From contig JAJFGV010000056.1 of the NCBI GenBank assembly GCA_021775965.1, positions 1-64,000 on the forward strand: DNA of 64,000 bases. The letters run 5' to 3'. Source of the stretch: Alphaproteobacteria bacterium (GTDB lineage: Bacteria > Pseudomonadota > Alphaproteobacteria > Micavibrionales > Micavibrionaceae). The notes beneath the pieces were generated by a model. The model was not told where the DNA came from. It made no database searches and was given only the letters and a program-made list of their open reading frames with translations. This document shows positions 8,925 through 17,124 of the stretch, piece by piece. Made by a program: the position numbers and the translations under genes. Position 1 is the stretch's first letter; the number at the start of each line of letters is the position of its first letter.

Positions 8925-9950
8925 ATGCAGACACACAAACTGGAATATACGCAGGAAGTGGCAGAATCCACCGCATCCATCTACCAGAAGCTCTCCAGAC
9001 AATACAAGGAGAGCCACTGGAAGACGCTGGCGCCCTATATTCATGAGATTAACCGTCTCAAGAAGGAAAAGAATGCCGTTATCCTGGCCCATAACTATAT
9101 GACACCGGATATTTTCTACGGCGTTGGCGATATTGTTGGTGATTCTTTAAAGCTTGCGCAGGAAGCCGCCAAGTCGGATGCGGACATCATTGTGCAGTGC
9201 GGTGTGCATTTTATGGCTGAGACCTCGAAAATTCTCTGCCCGGAGAAGAAAATTCTGCTGCCGGATTTAAAGGCCGGGTGCAGCCTCGCCGAATCGATTA
9301 CGGCTGAAGATATTCGGACATTAAAAAAAGAACATCCCGGTGTGCCGGTTGTGACATACGTGAATACGTCAGCGGATGTTAAAGCTGAGTCTGATGTTTG
9401 CTGTACATCTTCCAACGCGTTGAAAATCGTCGAGGCACTGGGGAAGGAAGGCCATGATACGGTTATCATGACGCCGGATAAGTTTTTGGCACAAAATGTA
9501 GCGACGCAACTCAAAACAAAAGGGGCGGATATCAATGTTTTATTTTGGGAAGGCACCTGCGTTGTCCATGAACGTTTTACCGCCAAGGATGTGAAAGATA
9601 TTCGCGCCGCCAATGAAAATATCGTGGTACTGGCCCATCCCGAATGCCCACCGGAAGTTATGGCCGAAGCAGATTTTTCCGGCTCGACGGCGCAGATGGA
9701 TGATTACATCAAGGAAAATCAGCCTCCCAAAGCCGTTCTCATGACTGAATGCTCCATGAGCGATAATGTTGCCGCGGCCAACCCGGATGTCGAGATGATT
9801 GGCACCTGTCAGCTTTGTCCGTACATGAAAATGATTTCCTTGCCGAAGATTCTTAAGATACTACAAAGTGAAGAGCCGGAAATTCATGTTGATCCTGCAA
9901 TTTCCAAACGTGCCAGAAAAGCCGTCGACCGGATGCTGGAGCTCAGTTGA
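8925..9950 (+). CDS. nadA: Quinolinate synthase A
   Basis: The 341-residue [4Fe-4S] enzyme condenses iminoaspartate with dihydroxyacetone phosphate to quinolinate in de novo NAD synthesis. The family motifs AHNYMTPDI, CGVHFMAETSKIL, LKAGCSLAE, YVNTSADVKAESDVCCTS and GTCQLCPYM are all present and include the three cluster cysteines. It is first in a two-gene nadA-nadC unit. There is no nadB (L-aspartate oxidase) in between, so iminoaspartate must come from a gene elsewhere or from aspartate dehydrogenase. Confidence 0.97.
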   Translation: MQTHKLEYTQEVAESTASIYQKLSRQYKESHWKTLAPYIHEINRLKKEKNAVILAHNYMTPDIFYGVGDIVGDSLKLAQEAAKSDADIIVQCGVHFMAETSKILCPEKKILLPDLKAGCSLAESITAEDIRTLKKEHPGVPVVTYVNTSADVKAESDVCCTSSNALKIVEALGKEGHDTVIMTPDKFLAQNVATQLKTKGADINVLFWEGTCVVHERFTAKDVKDIRAANENIVVLAHPECPPEVMAEADFSGSTAQMDDYIKENQPPKAVLMTECSMSDNVAAANPDVEMIGTCQLCPYMKMISLPKILKILQSEEPEIHVDPAISKRARKAVDRMLELS

Positions 9951-10783
9951 TGAAACCCCTTTCCCGCACGCACGAACATCTTGTGCGTGATGCGCTGAAG
10001 GAAGACCTGGATAAAGGTCATGACATAACCAGCCAAAATATTATCCCAGACACCCACAAGACAAAGGCTGTTATGCGCGCACGTGAGGCTGGTGTCCTTG
10101 CAGGTATTCAATTAGCCGAGACAACATTTTCACTTTTAAGTAACGAAATCACGTTTACGCGCCACGCCGAGGATGGAGATAAGCTTGACACTGGACAAGA
10201 CATCCTGACGATTGAAGGCCCAACACAATCCATTTGGGTTGGTGAGCGCACGGCTCTGAATTTTCTGACCCATTTATCAGGCATTGCCACCCTCACCTAT
10301 CAATATGTGGAAGCCGTGCAGGGAACAAAAGCAAAAATCCTTGATACCCGCAAAACCATTCCTGGCCTGCGCGCCTTACAAAAATACGCTGTAGCGATGG
10401 GCGGTGGCAGCAATCATCGCATGGGCCTTTATGATGCGGTTCTGATTAAGGACAATCACATCGCCATTGCCGGCGGGATCAAACCAGCTCTTGATGCTAT
10501 CAAAGGACAGGACAGTATTGAGATCGAAGTTGATACGCTCTTGCAGCTTGAGGAAGTTTTAAGCCATGGCGGCGCGGATATTGTCCTTCTCGATAATATG
10601 GACCTGCCCACGCTCAAAAAATCTGTGCAGATGGTGCACGGAAAAATTAAAACCGAGGCGTCTGGCGGCGCAAATCTTGAAACCGTCCGTGCCATTGCCG
10701 AAACCGGTGTCGATTATATCTCCGTCGGTGCCCTCACCCATAGCGCCCCGGCACTGGATATTGGCCTGGATATCGACGCCTAA
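9950..10783 (+). CDS. nadC: Nicotinate-nucleotide pyrophosphorylase (carboxylating)
   Basis: The 277-residue QPRTase converts quinolinate and PRPP to nicotinate mononucleotide, CO2 and pyrophosphate. Clear motifs are ALNFLTHLSGIAT, DTRKTIPGLRALQKYAV, GGGSNHRMGLYDAVLIKDNH and EASGGANLETVRAIAETGVDYISVG. I use the ATG at 9950, which shares one base with the nadA stop (TGATG), rather than a TTG three bases earlier. It is translationally coupled to nadA. Confidence 0.97.
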   Translation: MKPLSRTHEHLVRDALKEDLDKGHDITSQNIIPDTHKTKAVMRAREAGVLAGIQLAETTFSLLSNEITFTRHAEDGDKLDTGQDILTIEGPTQSIWVGERTALNFLTHLSGIATLTYQYVEAVQGTKAKILDTRKTIPGLRALQKYAVAMGGGSNHRMGLYDAVLIKDNHIAIAGGIKPALDAIKGQDSIEIEVDTLLQLEEVLSHGGADIVLLDNMDLPTLKKSVQMVHGKIKTEASGGANLETVRAIAETGVDYISVGALTHSAPALDIGLDIDA

Positions 10784-10962
10784 AAACCTTTGAAATTCAG
10801 GGTGTTATTAGGAACGATCTGCAGAAGTCCGAGAAACCCTGATTTTAGGGTTACATTCACCTTTTTGAGCGATAATAATATAAGGGGAAAGTGCATACCA
10901 AAAGTAACACTTTCAGACATTAAAACAGACAATTACGAATAATTTTAAGGGTGGCAGCGCGC
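10784..10962 (+). promoter_or_regulatory. Intergenic leader before a secreted-protein gene
   Basis: This gap holds a 6-bp hairpin AACCCT/AGGGTT (10835-10852) without a T-tract and then an A+T-rich stretch likely to include the promoter of the next gene. AAGGGTGG at 10948-10955 is a good ribosome-binding site for a GTG at 10963. No RNA gene is seen. Confidence 0.35.
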
Positions 10963-11544
10963 GTGAAGAACGTCTTGTCTCTAGCATTAATATGTTTTCT
11001 TTCATGCCTGGTTTTGGCTATGCCAGGCAAAAGTCATGCCGAAGAAAAAATCTTAAAACTGACCAAACCACTGATCCGGGACTTTATTACAAAAACAGCG
11101 GAAATAACATCCGGTCAGAATACAGATATGTCACAGCAACAAATTCAAGATTATCTCAATCGTCATCTTGATAAAGGCGCACGCTTTAAAAGTACAATGC
11201 AATATCTTATCCCAGGACAGCCTGTCCAAAAAAACAGTTTAAGCCTTAAGAAAAAAGACTTCATTAAAAGCATTGAACATGCACAAGAAGCTGTCACTGA
11301 TTACACAACAGAAATCGTAATACAGTCCGTTAAAATAACGAAGGATGGAAGAAAAGCCACGGTGCAAACATATAGCCAGGAAAACGGGACCGTGAACATA
11401 GCTCTCGACAGTGCAGAATCAGAAAGCATGCCGATAGAGGGAAATTCAACTTGCAACCAGATCATTACACTCAGCAAACAGGGCGTGATCCAGATGTATG
11501 GGGCCCAGTGCAACACTATCATCAACTTTATAAGCCTGGAGTAA
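10963..11544 (+). CDS. Secreted (periplasmic) protein of unknown function
   Basis: The protein has 193 residues with a clear Sec signal peptide: KN, a hydrophobic core from VLSLALICFLSCLVLAM, and likely cleavage after SHA. The mature part is a small alpha+beta domain with two late Cys residues (in STCNQ and AQCNT) that could form a disulfide. Its second half, with a strand-rich VKITKDGRKATVQTYSQE segment, looks like the NTF2-like fold used by many periplasmic proteins, but I do not recognise a family. I chose GTG at 10963 over GTG at 10951 because AAGGGTGG is then correctly spaced. It converges on the sdh operon, 3 nt from sdhB. Confidence 0.75.
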   Translation: MKNVLSLALICFLSCLVLAMPGKSHAEEKILKLTKPLIRDFITKTAEITSGQNTDMSQQQIQDYLNRHLDKGARFKSTMQYLIPGQPVQKNSLSLKKKDFIKSIEHAQEAVTDYTTEIVIQSVKITKDGRKATVQTYSQENGTVNIALDSAESESMPIEGNSTCNQIITLSKQGVIQMYGAQCNTIINFISLE

Positions 11545-11547
11545 TTC

Positions 11548-12339
11548 CTAGCGCCGTGTGACCATCAGCTTTTTGATCTCGGCAATCGCCTTGGCAGGGT
11601 TGAGGCCCTTGGGGCAGGTGTTGGTACAGTTCATGATCGTGTGGCAACGATACAGGCGAAATGGGTCCTCAAGATTATCAAGCCGCTCACCTGTCGCCTC
11701 ATCACGTGTATCGGCAATCCAGCGATAGGCCTGCAGCAAAATCGCCGGCCCCATAAAACGATCACCATTCCACCAATAAGACGGACAGGATGTCGAACAA
11801 CAAAAACATAAAATACATCCCGCCGGGCCATTACCATCATCGCCATTGAGCAAATTTGCATCTTCGGGTGTTTGCAAACGTTCACGGTCTGGCGCCGGGC
11901 TGTCAGTTTTCATCCACGGCTCAATCGTTTCATATTGTGCGTAAACATGATTGAGGTCAGGCACCAGATCCTTAACCACCGGCATATGCGGCAGTGGCGT
12001 GATTTTGATATCGCCGTTACAATCATCGATATCCTTCGTACAGGCCAGCGTGTTCGTACCGTCAATATTCATGGCGCAGGATCCGCAGATCCCTTCGCGG
12101 CAAGAACGGCGGAAGGTGAGTGTCGAATCAATATTGTCCTTGATATGGATCAGTGCATCGAGCACCATCGGCCCGCATTTATCGAGATCAATCGTGTATT
12201 CATCAAGCCGTGGATTATCCTCATCATCAGGGTCCCAGCGATAAACTTTAAAAATGCGTTTGCGCGTCGCACCGTCGGCACCATTATAATGATCGCCTTT
12301 TTTAACCTTGGAATTTTTGGGGAGTGCAAATTGTGCCAT
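11548..12339 (-). CDS. sdhB: Succinate dehydrogenase iron-sulfur subunit
   Basis: The 263-residue subunit carries the electron chain of complex II. The N-terminal [2Fe-2S] ligands are in [16 protein letters not shown] and TLAC. The [4Fe-4S] and [3Fe-4S] ligands are in [16 protein letters not shown] and [17 protein letters not shown]. It passes electrons from SdhA to ubiquinone at the SdhCD membrane anchor. It is last in the sdh operon and its start shares one base with the sdhA stop. Confidence 0.98.
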   Translation of the reverse strand: MAQFALPKNSKVKKGDHYNGADGATRKRIFKVYRWDPDDEDNPRLDEYTIDLDKCGPMVLDALIHIKDNIDSTLTFRRSCREGICGSCAMNIDGTNTLACTKDIDDCNGDIKITPLPHMPVVKDLVPDLNHVYAQYETIEPWMKTDSPAPDRERLQTPEDANLLNGDDGNGPAGCILCFCCSTSCPSYWWNGDRFMGPAILLQAYRWIADTRDEATGERLDNLEDPFRLYRCHTIMNCTNTCPKGLNPAKAIAEIKKLMVTRR

Positions 12340-14129
12340 TAATAAACCCTCGCCTTCGGTGGGACGGCTTCGACTTCATCTGTCAGCGTCGTCAGCGTCA
12401 CCGGCCGATAATCAATTTTGGTTTTTCCCTTATCATTGCACCAAATCAGCGTGTGTTTCATCCATTTTTCATCATCGCGGTCGGGGAAATCTTCACGCGC
12501 ATGCGCGCCACGTGATTCCTCACGATTATCAGCAGCATGCATAGACGCCACTGCCTGCGGCAAGAGATTATCCAGCTCCAGCGTTTCAACAAGATCCGTG
12601 TTAAATATCATCGAACGATCAGAAACAACCAGATCGTCACGGACTTTATAAACTTTATCGATCTCTTTTACACCTTTGGAGAGAGTCTTTCCCGTGCGGA
12701 AAACCGGCGCATGATTTTGCATGACGTGCTGCATATCATCACGCAGCTTCGCCGTTGATGTCCTGCCCTTAGAGGTACGGAAATGATCAAGGCGTTCAAC
12801 TGCCTTGGTGCCGTTATCGCCACCCGCCGGCTTATGTGGCGCGCCAGGCTTAACCACTTCGGCGCAACGATTGGCCGCCGCCCGGCCAAACACCACCAGA
12901 TCAAGCAGTGAATTGGAACCCAAACGGTTAGCGCCATGAACAGACACGCAAGCCGCCTCGCCAATGGCCATCAGACCCGGCACAATTTTGTTTGGATCTT
13001 TCTTCGTCGGGTTCAGAGCTTCGGTCATAAAGTTGGTTGGAATACCACCCATATTATAATGCACGGTTGGCAGAACTGGGATCGGTTCTTTCGTCACATC
13101 AACCCCGGCGAAAATTCGCGCAGATTCGGCAATGCCCGGCAGGCGTTCGTGGATGATATCAGAATCAAGATGCTCAAGATGCAAATGGATATGATCTTTT
13201 TTCTCACCAACGCCGCGACCTTCGTTAATTTCAACCGTCATCGAGCGCGAGACAACATCGCGGGAAGCCAGATCCTTGGCGCTTGGTGCGTAACGCTCCA
13301 TAAAGCGTTCACCTTCTGAATTGGTAAGATAACCGCCTTCGCCGCGCACACCTTCGGTAATCAGGCAGCCGGCGCCGTAAATGCCGGTTGGATGAAACTG
13401 GGTGAACTCCATATCCTGCAAGGGCAGCCCGGCGCGCAACACCATACCGCCACCATCACCTGTGCAGGTATGAGCCGATGTACAAGAGAAATAAGCACGG
13501 CCATACCCGCCAGTCGCCAAAATAGTCTCGTGGCCGCGGAAGCGGTGCAGCGTGCCGTCATCCAAATTCCAGGCCATCACACCAAGACATTCACCGTCAT
13601 CACTCATAATCAGATCAATGGCGAAATACTCGATAAAAAATTCGGCATTGTGTTTGAGTGCCTGCGTATAAAGTGTATGCAGCATCGCATGGCCGGTACG
13701 GTCAGCGGCGGCGCAAGTACGCTGGGCCGTGCCCTTGCCGTAATGGGTGGTCATGCCGCCAAAGGCGCGCTGGTAAATTTTACCTTCTGCGGTACGCGAA
13801 AATGGCACGCCGTAATGCTCAAGCTCAACCACAGCTGGAATAGCTTCCTTGCACATATATTCGATGGCGTCTTGATCGCCAAGCCAGTCGGAGCCTTTGA
13901 TCGTGTCATAAAAGTGAAAGCGCCAGTCGTCTTCGCCCATATTGCCGAGCGCCGCGCTGATCCCACCTTGCGCCGCCACCGTATGCGAACGCGTTGGGAA
14001 AACCTTTGATATGATCGCGGTGGAAAGACCCTTTTCAGCGCAACCAAAACCAGCGCGCAAACCAGCACCGCCGGCACCGACGACGACGACATCAAATTCG
14101 TGATCTATAATTTCGTAAGCTTGTGTCAT
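12339..14129 (-). CDS. sdhA: Succinate dehydrogenase flavoprotein subunit
   Basis: The 596-residue catalytic subunit oxidises succinate to fumarate in the TCA cycle. The N-terminal Rossmann motif [14 protein letters not shown] binds FAD, the His of [14 protein letters not shown] is the covalent flavin attachment site, and the substrate-binding regions [15 protein letters not shown] and [15 protein letters not shown] are intact. Length is normal. It lies downstream of an inserted small membrane-protein gene and upstream of sdhB. Confidence 0.98.
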   Translation of the reverse strand: MTQAYEIIDHEFDVVVVGAGGAGLRAGFGCAEKGLSTAIISKVFPTRSHTVAAQGGISAALGNMGEDDWRFHFYDTIKGSDWLGDQDAIEYMCKEAIPAVVELEHYGVPFSRTAEGKIYQRAFGGMTTHYGKGTAQRTCAAADRTGHAMLHTLYTQALKHNAEFFIEYFAIDLIMSDDGECLGVMAWNLDDGTLHRFRGHETILATGGYGRAYFSCTSAHTCTGDGGGMVLRAGLPLQDMEFTQFHPTGIYGAGCLITEGVRGEGGYLTNSEGERFMERYAPSAKDLASRDVVSRSMTVEINEGRGVGEKKDHIHLHLEHLDSDIIHERLPGIAESARIFAGVDVTKEPIPVLPTVHYNMGGIPTNFMTEALNPTKKDPNKIVPGLMAIGEAACVSVHGANRLGSNSLLDLVVFGRAAANRCAEVVKPGAPHKPAGGDNGTKAVERLDHFRTSKGRTSTAKLRDDMQHVMQNHAPVFRTGKTLSKGVKEIDKVYKVRDDLVVSDRSMIFNTDLVETLELDNLLPQAVASMHAADNREESRGAHAREDFPDRDDEKWMKHTLIWCNDKGKTKIDYRPVTLTTLTDEVEAVPPKARVY

Positions 14130-14155
14130 TTGTTTCCTTACTTAAATATCCCATC

Positions 14156-14512
14156 TCAAACGAAAAAATGCAGTAACCAAGCGTAAATTAGACAAGCCAG
14201 TAAAATAAAAGGGATAATAGGAAGTTCCCTTATCCCGAGCCATTCATTCATCTTTTCTTCCAGAAGAAGCTCAATTTTATAAACAATCAAACCAAGGATA
14301 CAGCCCCCCAATGCACTTAAGGCAATTCCTTTTATGCCGCCAATACTGCCCCCACCCAACAATGGCATAACCGTACCGGCAACTGCCCCTATCCATGTGC
14401 CATGAAAAGCATAATAAACATAAGATAAAAAACTACCGGCTTTTCTTAAAAACCCAAAAAGCTTCCGGTCCTGCTCATTATACTTCTCGATAGGGTTGTT
14501 GAACTCAGTCAT
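14156..14512 (-). CDS. Small membrane protein of unknown function embedded in the sdh operon
   Basis: This 118-residue protein is encoded between sdhD and sdhA, abutting the sdhD stop and 26 nt before sdhA. It has a charged N-terminus (about 25 residues) and a Gly-rich hydrophobic middle (about 38-85, with LLGGGSIGGIKG and SALGGCILGLIVY), a short amphipathic link, then a C-terminal helix (about 98-117) ending in LLHFFV. I do not recognise it. The position suggests coexpression with complex II, but it could equally be an unrelated insertion. Its base composition is visibly more A+T-rich than sdhA and sdhB. Confidence 0.75.
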   Translation of the reverse strand: MTEFNNPIEKYNEQDRKLFGFLRKAGSFLSYVYYAFHGTWIGAVAGTVMPLLGGGSIGGIKGIALSALGGCILGLIVYKIELLLEEKMNEWLGIRELPIIPFILLACLIYAWLLHFFV

Positions 14513-14908
14513 TTATAAAGCAATCTTCAAAACAGAAAAAATACAGGCAATGCCAGCGGCCAGGGAAAACAAATAAATCCCGACCAGCTTGGAAATCTTC
14601 ATCCATTCGACATGGAAATAATCTTCGACAATTTCGCGGCACCCAAGCGTCGCATGATAAAACACAGAAATAACCAGCAGGATCATCGCGATGGCATTCA
14701 GTGGATTGGCCAGCATCCCGGTAAATTCCGCATGATCCAGTCCAATGCTGTTTTTCACAAACCAGATAAACCACACGGATAATATTACATTGGCCACAGC
14801 CGTAACGCGCAGGCGTATCCAGTTGCCAACACCATGGTGTGCAGAGCCAAGGCCCCTGGCCCGCGCCAAAGGATTCTTCATACCGCCTGATTCCCATTTC
14901 ATGCTCAT
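14513..14908 (-). CDS. sdhD: Succinate dehydrogenase, hydrophobic membrane anchor subunit
   Basis: The 131-residue protein has three transmembrane helices (about residues 35-55, 70-90 and 105-127). The family motif YHATLGCREIVEDYFH holds the haem-proximal His and the quinone-site Asp-Tyr. The N-terminal ARGLGSAHHGVGNWIRLRVTA segment is typical of alphaproteobacterial SdhD. It anchors SdhAB and forms part of the ubiquinone site. It is 3 nt downstream of sdhC. Confidence 0.95.
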   Translation of the reverse strand: MSMKWESGGMKNPLARARGLGSAHHGVGNWIRLRVTAVANVILSVWFIWFVKNSIGLDHAEFTGMLANPLNAIAMILLVISVFYHATLGCREIVEDYFHVEWMKISKLVGIYLFSLAAGIACIFSVLKIAL

Positions 14909-14911
14909 CTA

Positions 14912-15427
14912 TTAACCACTCGGATGTAAATTTGCTGTGTTAAGGCATTTATCTTCAATACATTTAACGCAATTCGGTTTTATATGGCTGCACTCATTAC
15001 TTACCTGTCTTAACAATGCATTCTCATTTAGATGACTTGTAATGCAAAACCATGTAAGAGCCGTCGCCACCACGGTAAAAAACAGCACGAAATACCCGGC
15101 CGCATAGGCGTTTTGAATTTTGAACAGATAGCCGCTATCCCATATCAGGTGGCGGATTCCGTTGGCCAGATGATAATAAAACGCAAGGCTCCAGCCAAAG
15201 AGCAAGCCAATGCCCAAGAGCGAGCCGCAAAATGATGTGAAGGTCTCATACGCCTCTGGACCAGAGGCAGCCGCGACCAGCCACCATGTAAAGAACGCCA
15301 ACCCTACGGATAGTCCATAGCCGGTGGCGCGATGTAAAATCGATGTAACGGAAGTCAGCTGCGGTTTATAGACCTGAAGATGGGGGGATAGCGGGCGTTT
15401 GGCTTTGTCTGGCGCTACTGCGGACAT
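14912..15427 (-). CDS. sdhC: Succinate dehydrogenase cytochrome b556 subunit with a Cys-rich C-terminal tail
   Basis: Residues 1-128 are an ordinary SdhC: RPLSPHLQVYKPQLTSVTSI, the SILHRATG motif, and three helices with the haem ligand His86 in FYYHLANGIRHLIWD. The protein then continues for about 43 residues, where family members usually end at 125-135. That tail is polar and has Cys146, Cys153, Cys156 and Cys161 (C-X6-C-X2-C-X4-C), a spacing that could bind a metal or form disulfides. The DNA of the tail is A+T-rich compared with the rest of the gene. It begins the operon; ribosome-binding site AAGGAAC lies before the ATG. Confidence 0.93.
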   Translation of the reverse strand: MSAVAPDKAKRPLSPHLQVYKPQLTSVTSILHRATGYGLSVGLAFFTWWLVAAASGPEAYETFTSFCGSLLGIGLLFGWSLAFYYHLANGIRHLIWDSGYLFKIQNAYAAGYFVLFFTVVATALTWFCITSHLNENALLRQVSNECSHIKPNCVKCIEDKCLNTANLHPSG

Positions 15428-15437
15428 AATGTTCCTT

Positions 15438-15466
15438 ATGGAATGCGTGAATCCTTACGCTTCCAT
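15438..15466 (-). promoter_or_regulatory. Hairpin just upstream of sdhC
   Basis: ATGGAA-T-GCGT (15438-15448) pairs with ACGCTTCCAT (15457-15466), leaving one bulged base. On the minus strand it ends 10 nt before the sdhC start, next to the ribosome-binding site. There is no T-tract, so an mRNA-stability or translation-control role is more likely than termination of msrB transcripts. Confidence 0.35.
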
Positions 15467-15497
15467 CATATGTTTTATAACAGTAATTTCAAATGGT

Positions 15498-16025
15498 TTA
15501 TGCTTCGGACGGCTTAAATTCCAGTGCAATACCGTTGATGCAATGGCGCTCGCCTGTCGGCTCGGGGCCATCATCAAAAATATGACCCAAATGCGAGCCG
15601 CAATTGGCACAATGCTCTTCTGTGCGCGCATAAATTAACTTGCGGTCAACAGTGGTGCCGATAGCCTTGTCGTTGATCGGCTCGTAAAAGCTCGGCCAGC
15701 CGGTGCCACTGTCGAATTTTGCTTCTGAGGAAAATAGCTCCCAGTCACAGCCCTTGCAATGAAATACGCCTTTGCGTTTTTCATTATTCAGTGGTGACGT
15801 GCGCGAGCGCTCGGTGCCGGCTTCACGCATCACATGATAGGCTTCAGGCGACAGCTTTGTCTTCCACTCGGCATCGCTGAGCGTGAATGCAAATTCTTCC
15901 TCATTTTTTGAAGAGGTTTTCTTTTGATCGAATAATCCCATCGCGCCCACCTTTCCTATGCCGAATCCTAGGCCAACAAGGGCCGTACAACCCAGTAATC
16001 CCAATATAAAATTTCTTCTGTTCAT
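15498..16025 (-). CDS. msrB: Exported peptide-methionine (R)-S-oxide reductase (MsrB)
   Basis: The 175-residue protein is an MsrB with an export signal. The N-terminus MNRRNFILGLLGC resembles a twin-arginine signal (RRNFI) followed by a possible lipobox (LLGC). The enzyme domain (about residues 45-172) has the four zinc Cys in CKGC and CANC, the GTGWPSF motif and the catalytic Cys in ERHCINGIALEF. It repairs methionine-R-sulfoxide, here presumably in the periplasm or tethered to the membrane. The ATG at 16025 is used; an earlier in-frame codon is TTG. Confidence 0.93.
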   Translation of the reverse strand: MNRRNFILGLLGCTALVGLGFGIGKVGAMGLFDQKKTSSKNEEEFAFTLSDAEWKTKLSPEAYHVMREAGTERSRTSPLNNEKRKGVFHCKGCDWELFSSEAKFDSGTGWPSFYEPINDKAIGTTVDRKLIYARTEEHCANCGSHLGHIFDDGPEPTGERHCINGIALEFKPSEA

Positions 16026-16093
16026 AGTAGTATCTTCGCGCAAAACAGGAAAAAGTTACAGCAGTATTTTCACCCTTCTTTCATAGCGGCTTT

Positions 16094-16366
16094 TTACCTT
16101 ATCGGCTGCGGGCAGCCTTCCAATTGTAAAATATAATACCCTTGCGCCTGAATATCTTTTTCAACCTCGGACCGCGCTTTTTCCGCATGACAAAATCTAC
16201 AGCGCGACTGATCAAGATCCTTGGAATTTTCACCAATGTCTTCAAGCCATTTTTTGGCAAAAGCAAAGGCCGTATCGCCATCCGTTCCGCGCGGAACCAG
16301 GACATCAAAATGTATAATCTGGCCATCGGATGATCTAGCATAAGTATCATAAACATCTACTTCCAT
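16094..16366 (-). CDS. DUF2024 family protein
   Basis: This 90-residue protein begins MEVDVYDTYARSSDGQIIHFD, matches the DUF2024 family in length and pattern, and has the conserved segment FAFAKKWLEDIG and a CRFCHAE motif followed by a late Cys. The function of the family is not known. The ATG at 16366 is preceded by GGGAAAAG. It lies between msrB and the AhpD-like gene on the same strand; a hairpin separates it from the latter. Confidence 0.75.
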   Translation of the reverse strand: MEVDVYDTYARSSDGQIIHFDVLVPRGTDGDTAFAFAKKWLEDIGENSKDLDQSRCRFCHAEKARSEVEKDIQAQGYYILQLEGCPQPIR

Positions 16367-16400
16367 TTTTCTTTTCCCTATCAATTAAAGCCTTCAAAGA

Positions 16401-16437
16401 TGCCGGAAGGAAAAAGAAAAACCCCTTCCTTCCGGCA
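16401..16437 (-). terminator. Probable terminator after the AhpD-like gene
   Basis: TGCCGGAAGG (16401-16410) and CCTTCCGGCA (16428-16437) form a perfect 10-bp stem with a 17-nt loop, 9 nt after the AhpD-like stop. The T-tract is weak (ATCTTTG on the minus strand), so termination may be partial. Confidence 0.55.
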
Positions 16438-16446
16438 GATTTTGTT

Positions 16447-16992
16447 CTACGCCGCTTTGCGCAAGTCTACTTTCGGGAAGTCGATTTCAACATCAAAAGC
16501 AATATTGGTGTAGTTGGTGAAAATATTCAGAGCAACATGCGCAAGAATTTCGGCAATTTCCTCATCCGAAAAACCGGCATCACGCACGGCCTGAACGTCG
16601 GCCTGCGTCACCTGACCACTTTTGGTTACAAGCTTGGCAGCAAAATCGAGCGCCACTTGCGTTTTTGGATCAGATGACTGGCCGGCTTGCGCCTGCGCCA
16701 TATCGTCTTCGCTGACGCCGGCATTTTTACCCAAAACAGTATGGGCCGCCAGGCAATAGCCACAACGATTGATATCAGCTACAAGGACAGCAATTTGCTC
16801 ACCCAGCGGAGCGCCAAGTTTTCCCTTGCCCAGGGCACCAAAAGATGTCCACATGCTCTCAAGCGCAGCTGAAGAATTACCAATCGCTTTAAACATATTC
16901 GGTATAGCGCCGAAAGCGCCTTGGATTTGATCAAAAGTTTCTTTGTGTTCTCCAGATGTAGACTCTGGGTCCGTTAAAGGAAGATTAGACAT
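16447..16992 (-). CDS. Carboxymuconolactone decarboxylase/AhpD-like peroxidase-related protein
   Basis: The 181-residue protein is an AhpD-like member of the carboxymuconolactone decarboxylase family. The redox motif CGYCLAAH (C-X2-C-X3-H) lies about residue 80, in the helix used by AhpD for peroxide-linked thiol chemistry. The N-terminal PNMFKAIGNSSAALESMW and C-terminal HVALNIFTNYTN segments are typical of the YciW/PA0269-like subgroup. I favour ATG 16992, which has AAAGG 11 nt upstream; ATG 17010 is possible. It is divergent from a MarR-type gene, and a perfect palindrome lies in its leader. Confidence 0.9.
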   Translation of the reverse strand: MSNLPLTDPESTSGEHKETFDQIQGAFGAIPNMFKAIGNSSAALESMWTSFGALGKGKLGAPLGEQIAVLVADINRCGYCLAAHTVLGKNAGVSEDDMAQAQAGQSSDPKTQVALDFAAKLVTKSGQVTQADVQAVRDAGFSDEEIAEILAHVALNIFTNYTNIAFDVEIDFPKVDLRKAA

Positions 16993-17039
16993 GACATTGT
17001 TACCTTTCATTTTAAAGTTTATTTTAAGATATTAAAATT

Positions 17040-17056
17040 AGTTTAGAATCTAAACT
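17040..17056. promoter_or_regulatory. Operator palindrome O1 for the MarR-type regulator
   Basis: AGTTTAGA-A-TCTAAACT is a perfect 8-1-8 inverted repeat. It lies just downstream of the likely start of the minus-strand AhpD-like transcript, where a bound dimer would block transcription. Confidence 0.75.
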
Positions 17057-17066
17057 GTATATTTTT

Positions 17067-17096
17067 ACTATATAGCACTTTTGTTTTGCTTGTCAA
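17067..17096 (-). promoter_or_regulatory. Promoter of the AhpD-like gene
   Basis: On the minus strand a perfect -35 TTGACA (17096-17091) and a -10 TATAGT (17072-17067) are separated by 18 bp. Transcription would start near 17060, beside operator O1. Confidence 0.65.
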
Positions 17097-17118
17097 GTTA
17101 GTTTAGATTTGATACTAT
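17090..17118 (+). promoter_or_regulatory. Promoter of the MarR-type gene, with operator O2 in its spacer
   Basis: A -35 TTGTCA (17090-17095) and -10 TACTAT (17113-17118) with a 17-bp spacer predict a start at about 17125, the A of the ATG, giving a leaderless mRNA. The spacer/-10 holds AGTTTAGA-T-TTGATACT (17100-17116): a perfect O1 left half and a degenerate right half. The two divergent -35 boxes overlap. Confidence 0.55.
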
Positions 17119-17124
17119 ATAAGT

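Noticed and set aside
13392-14009. 205-codon plus-strand ORF opposite sdhA
   Set aside because: Antisense shadow of a highly conserved gene.
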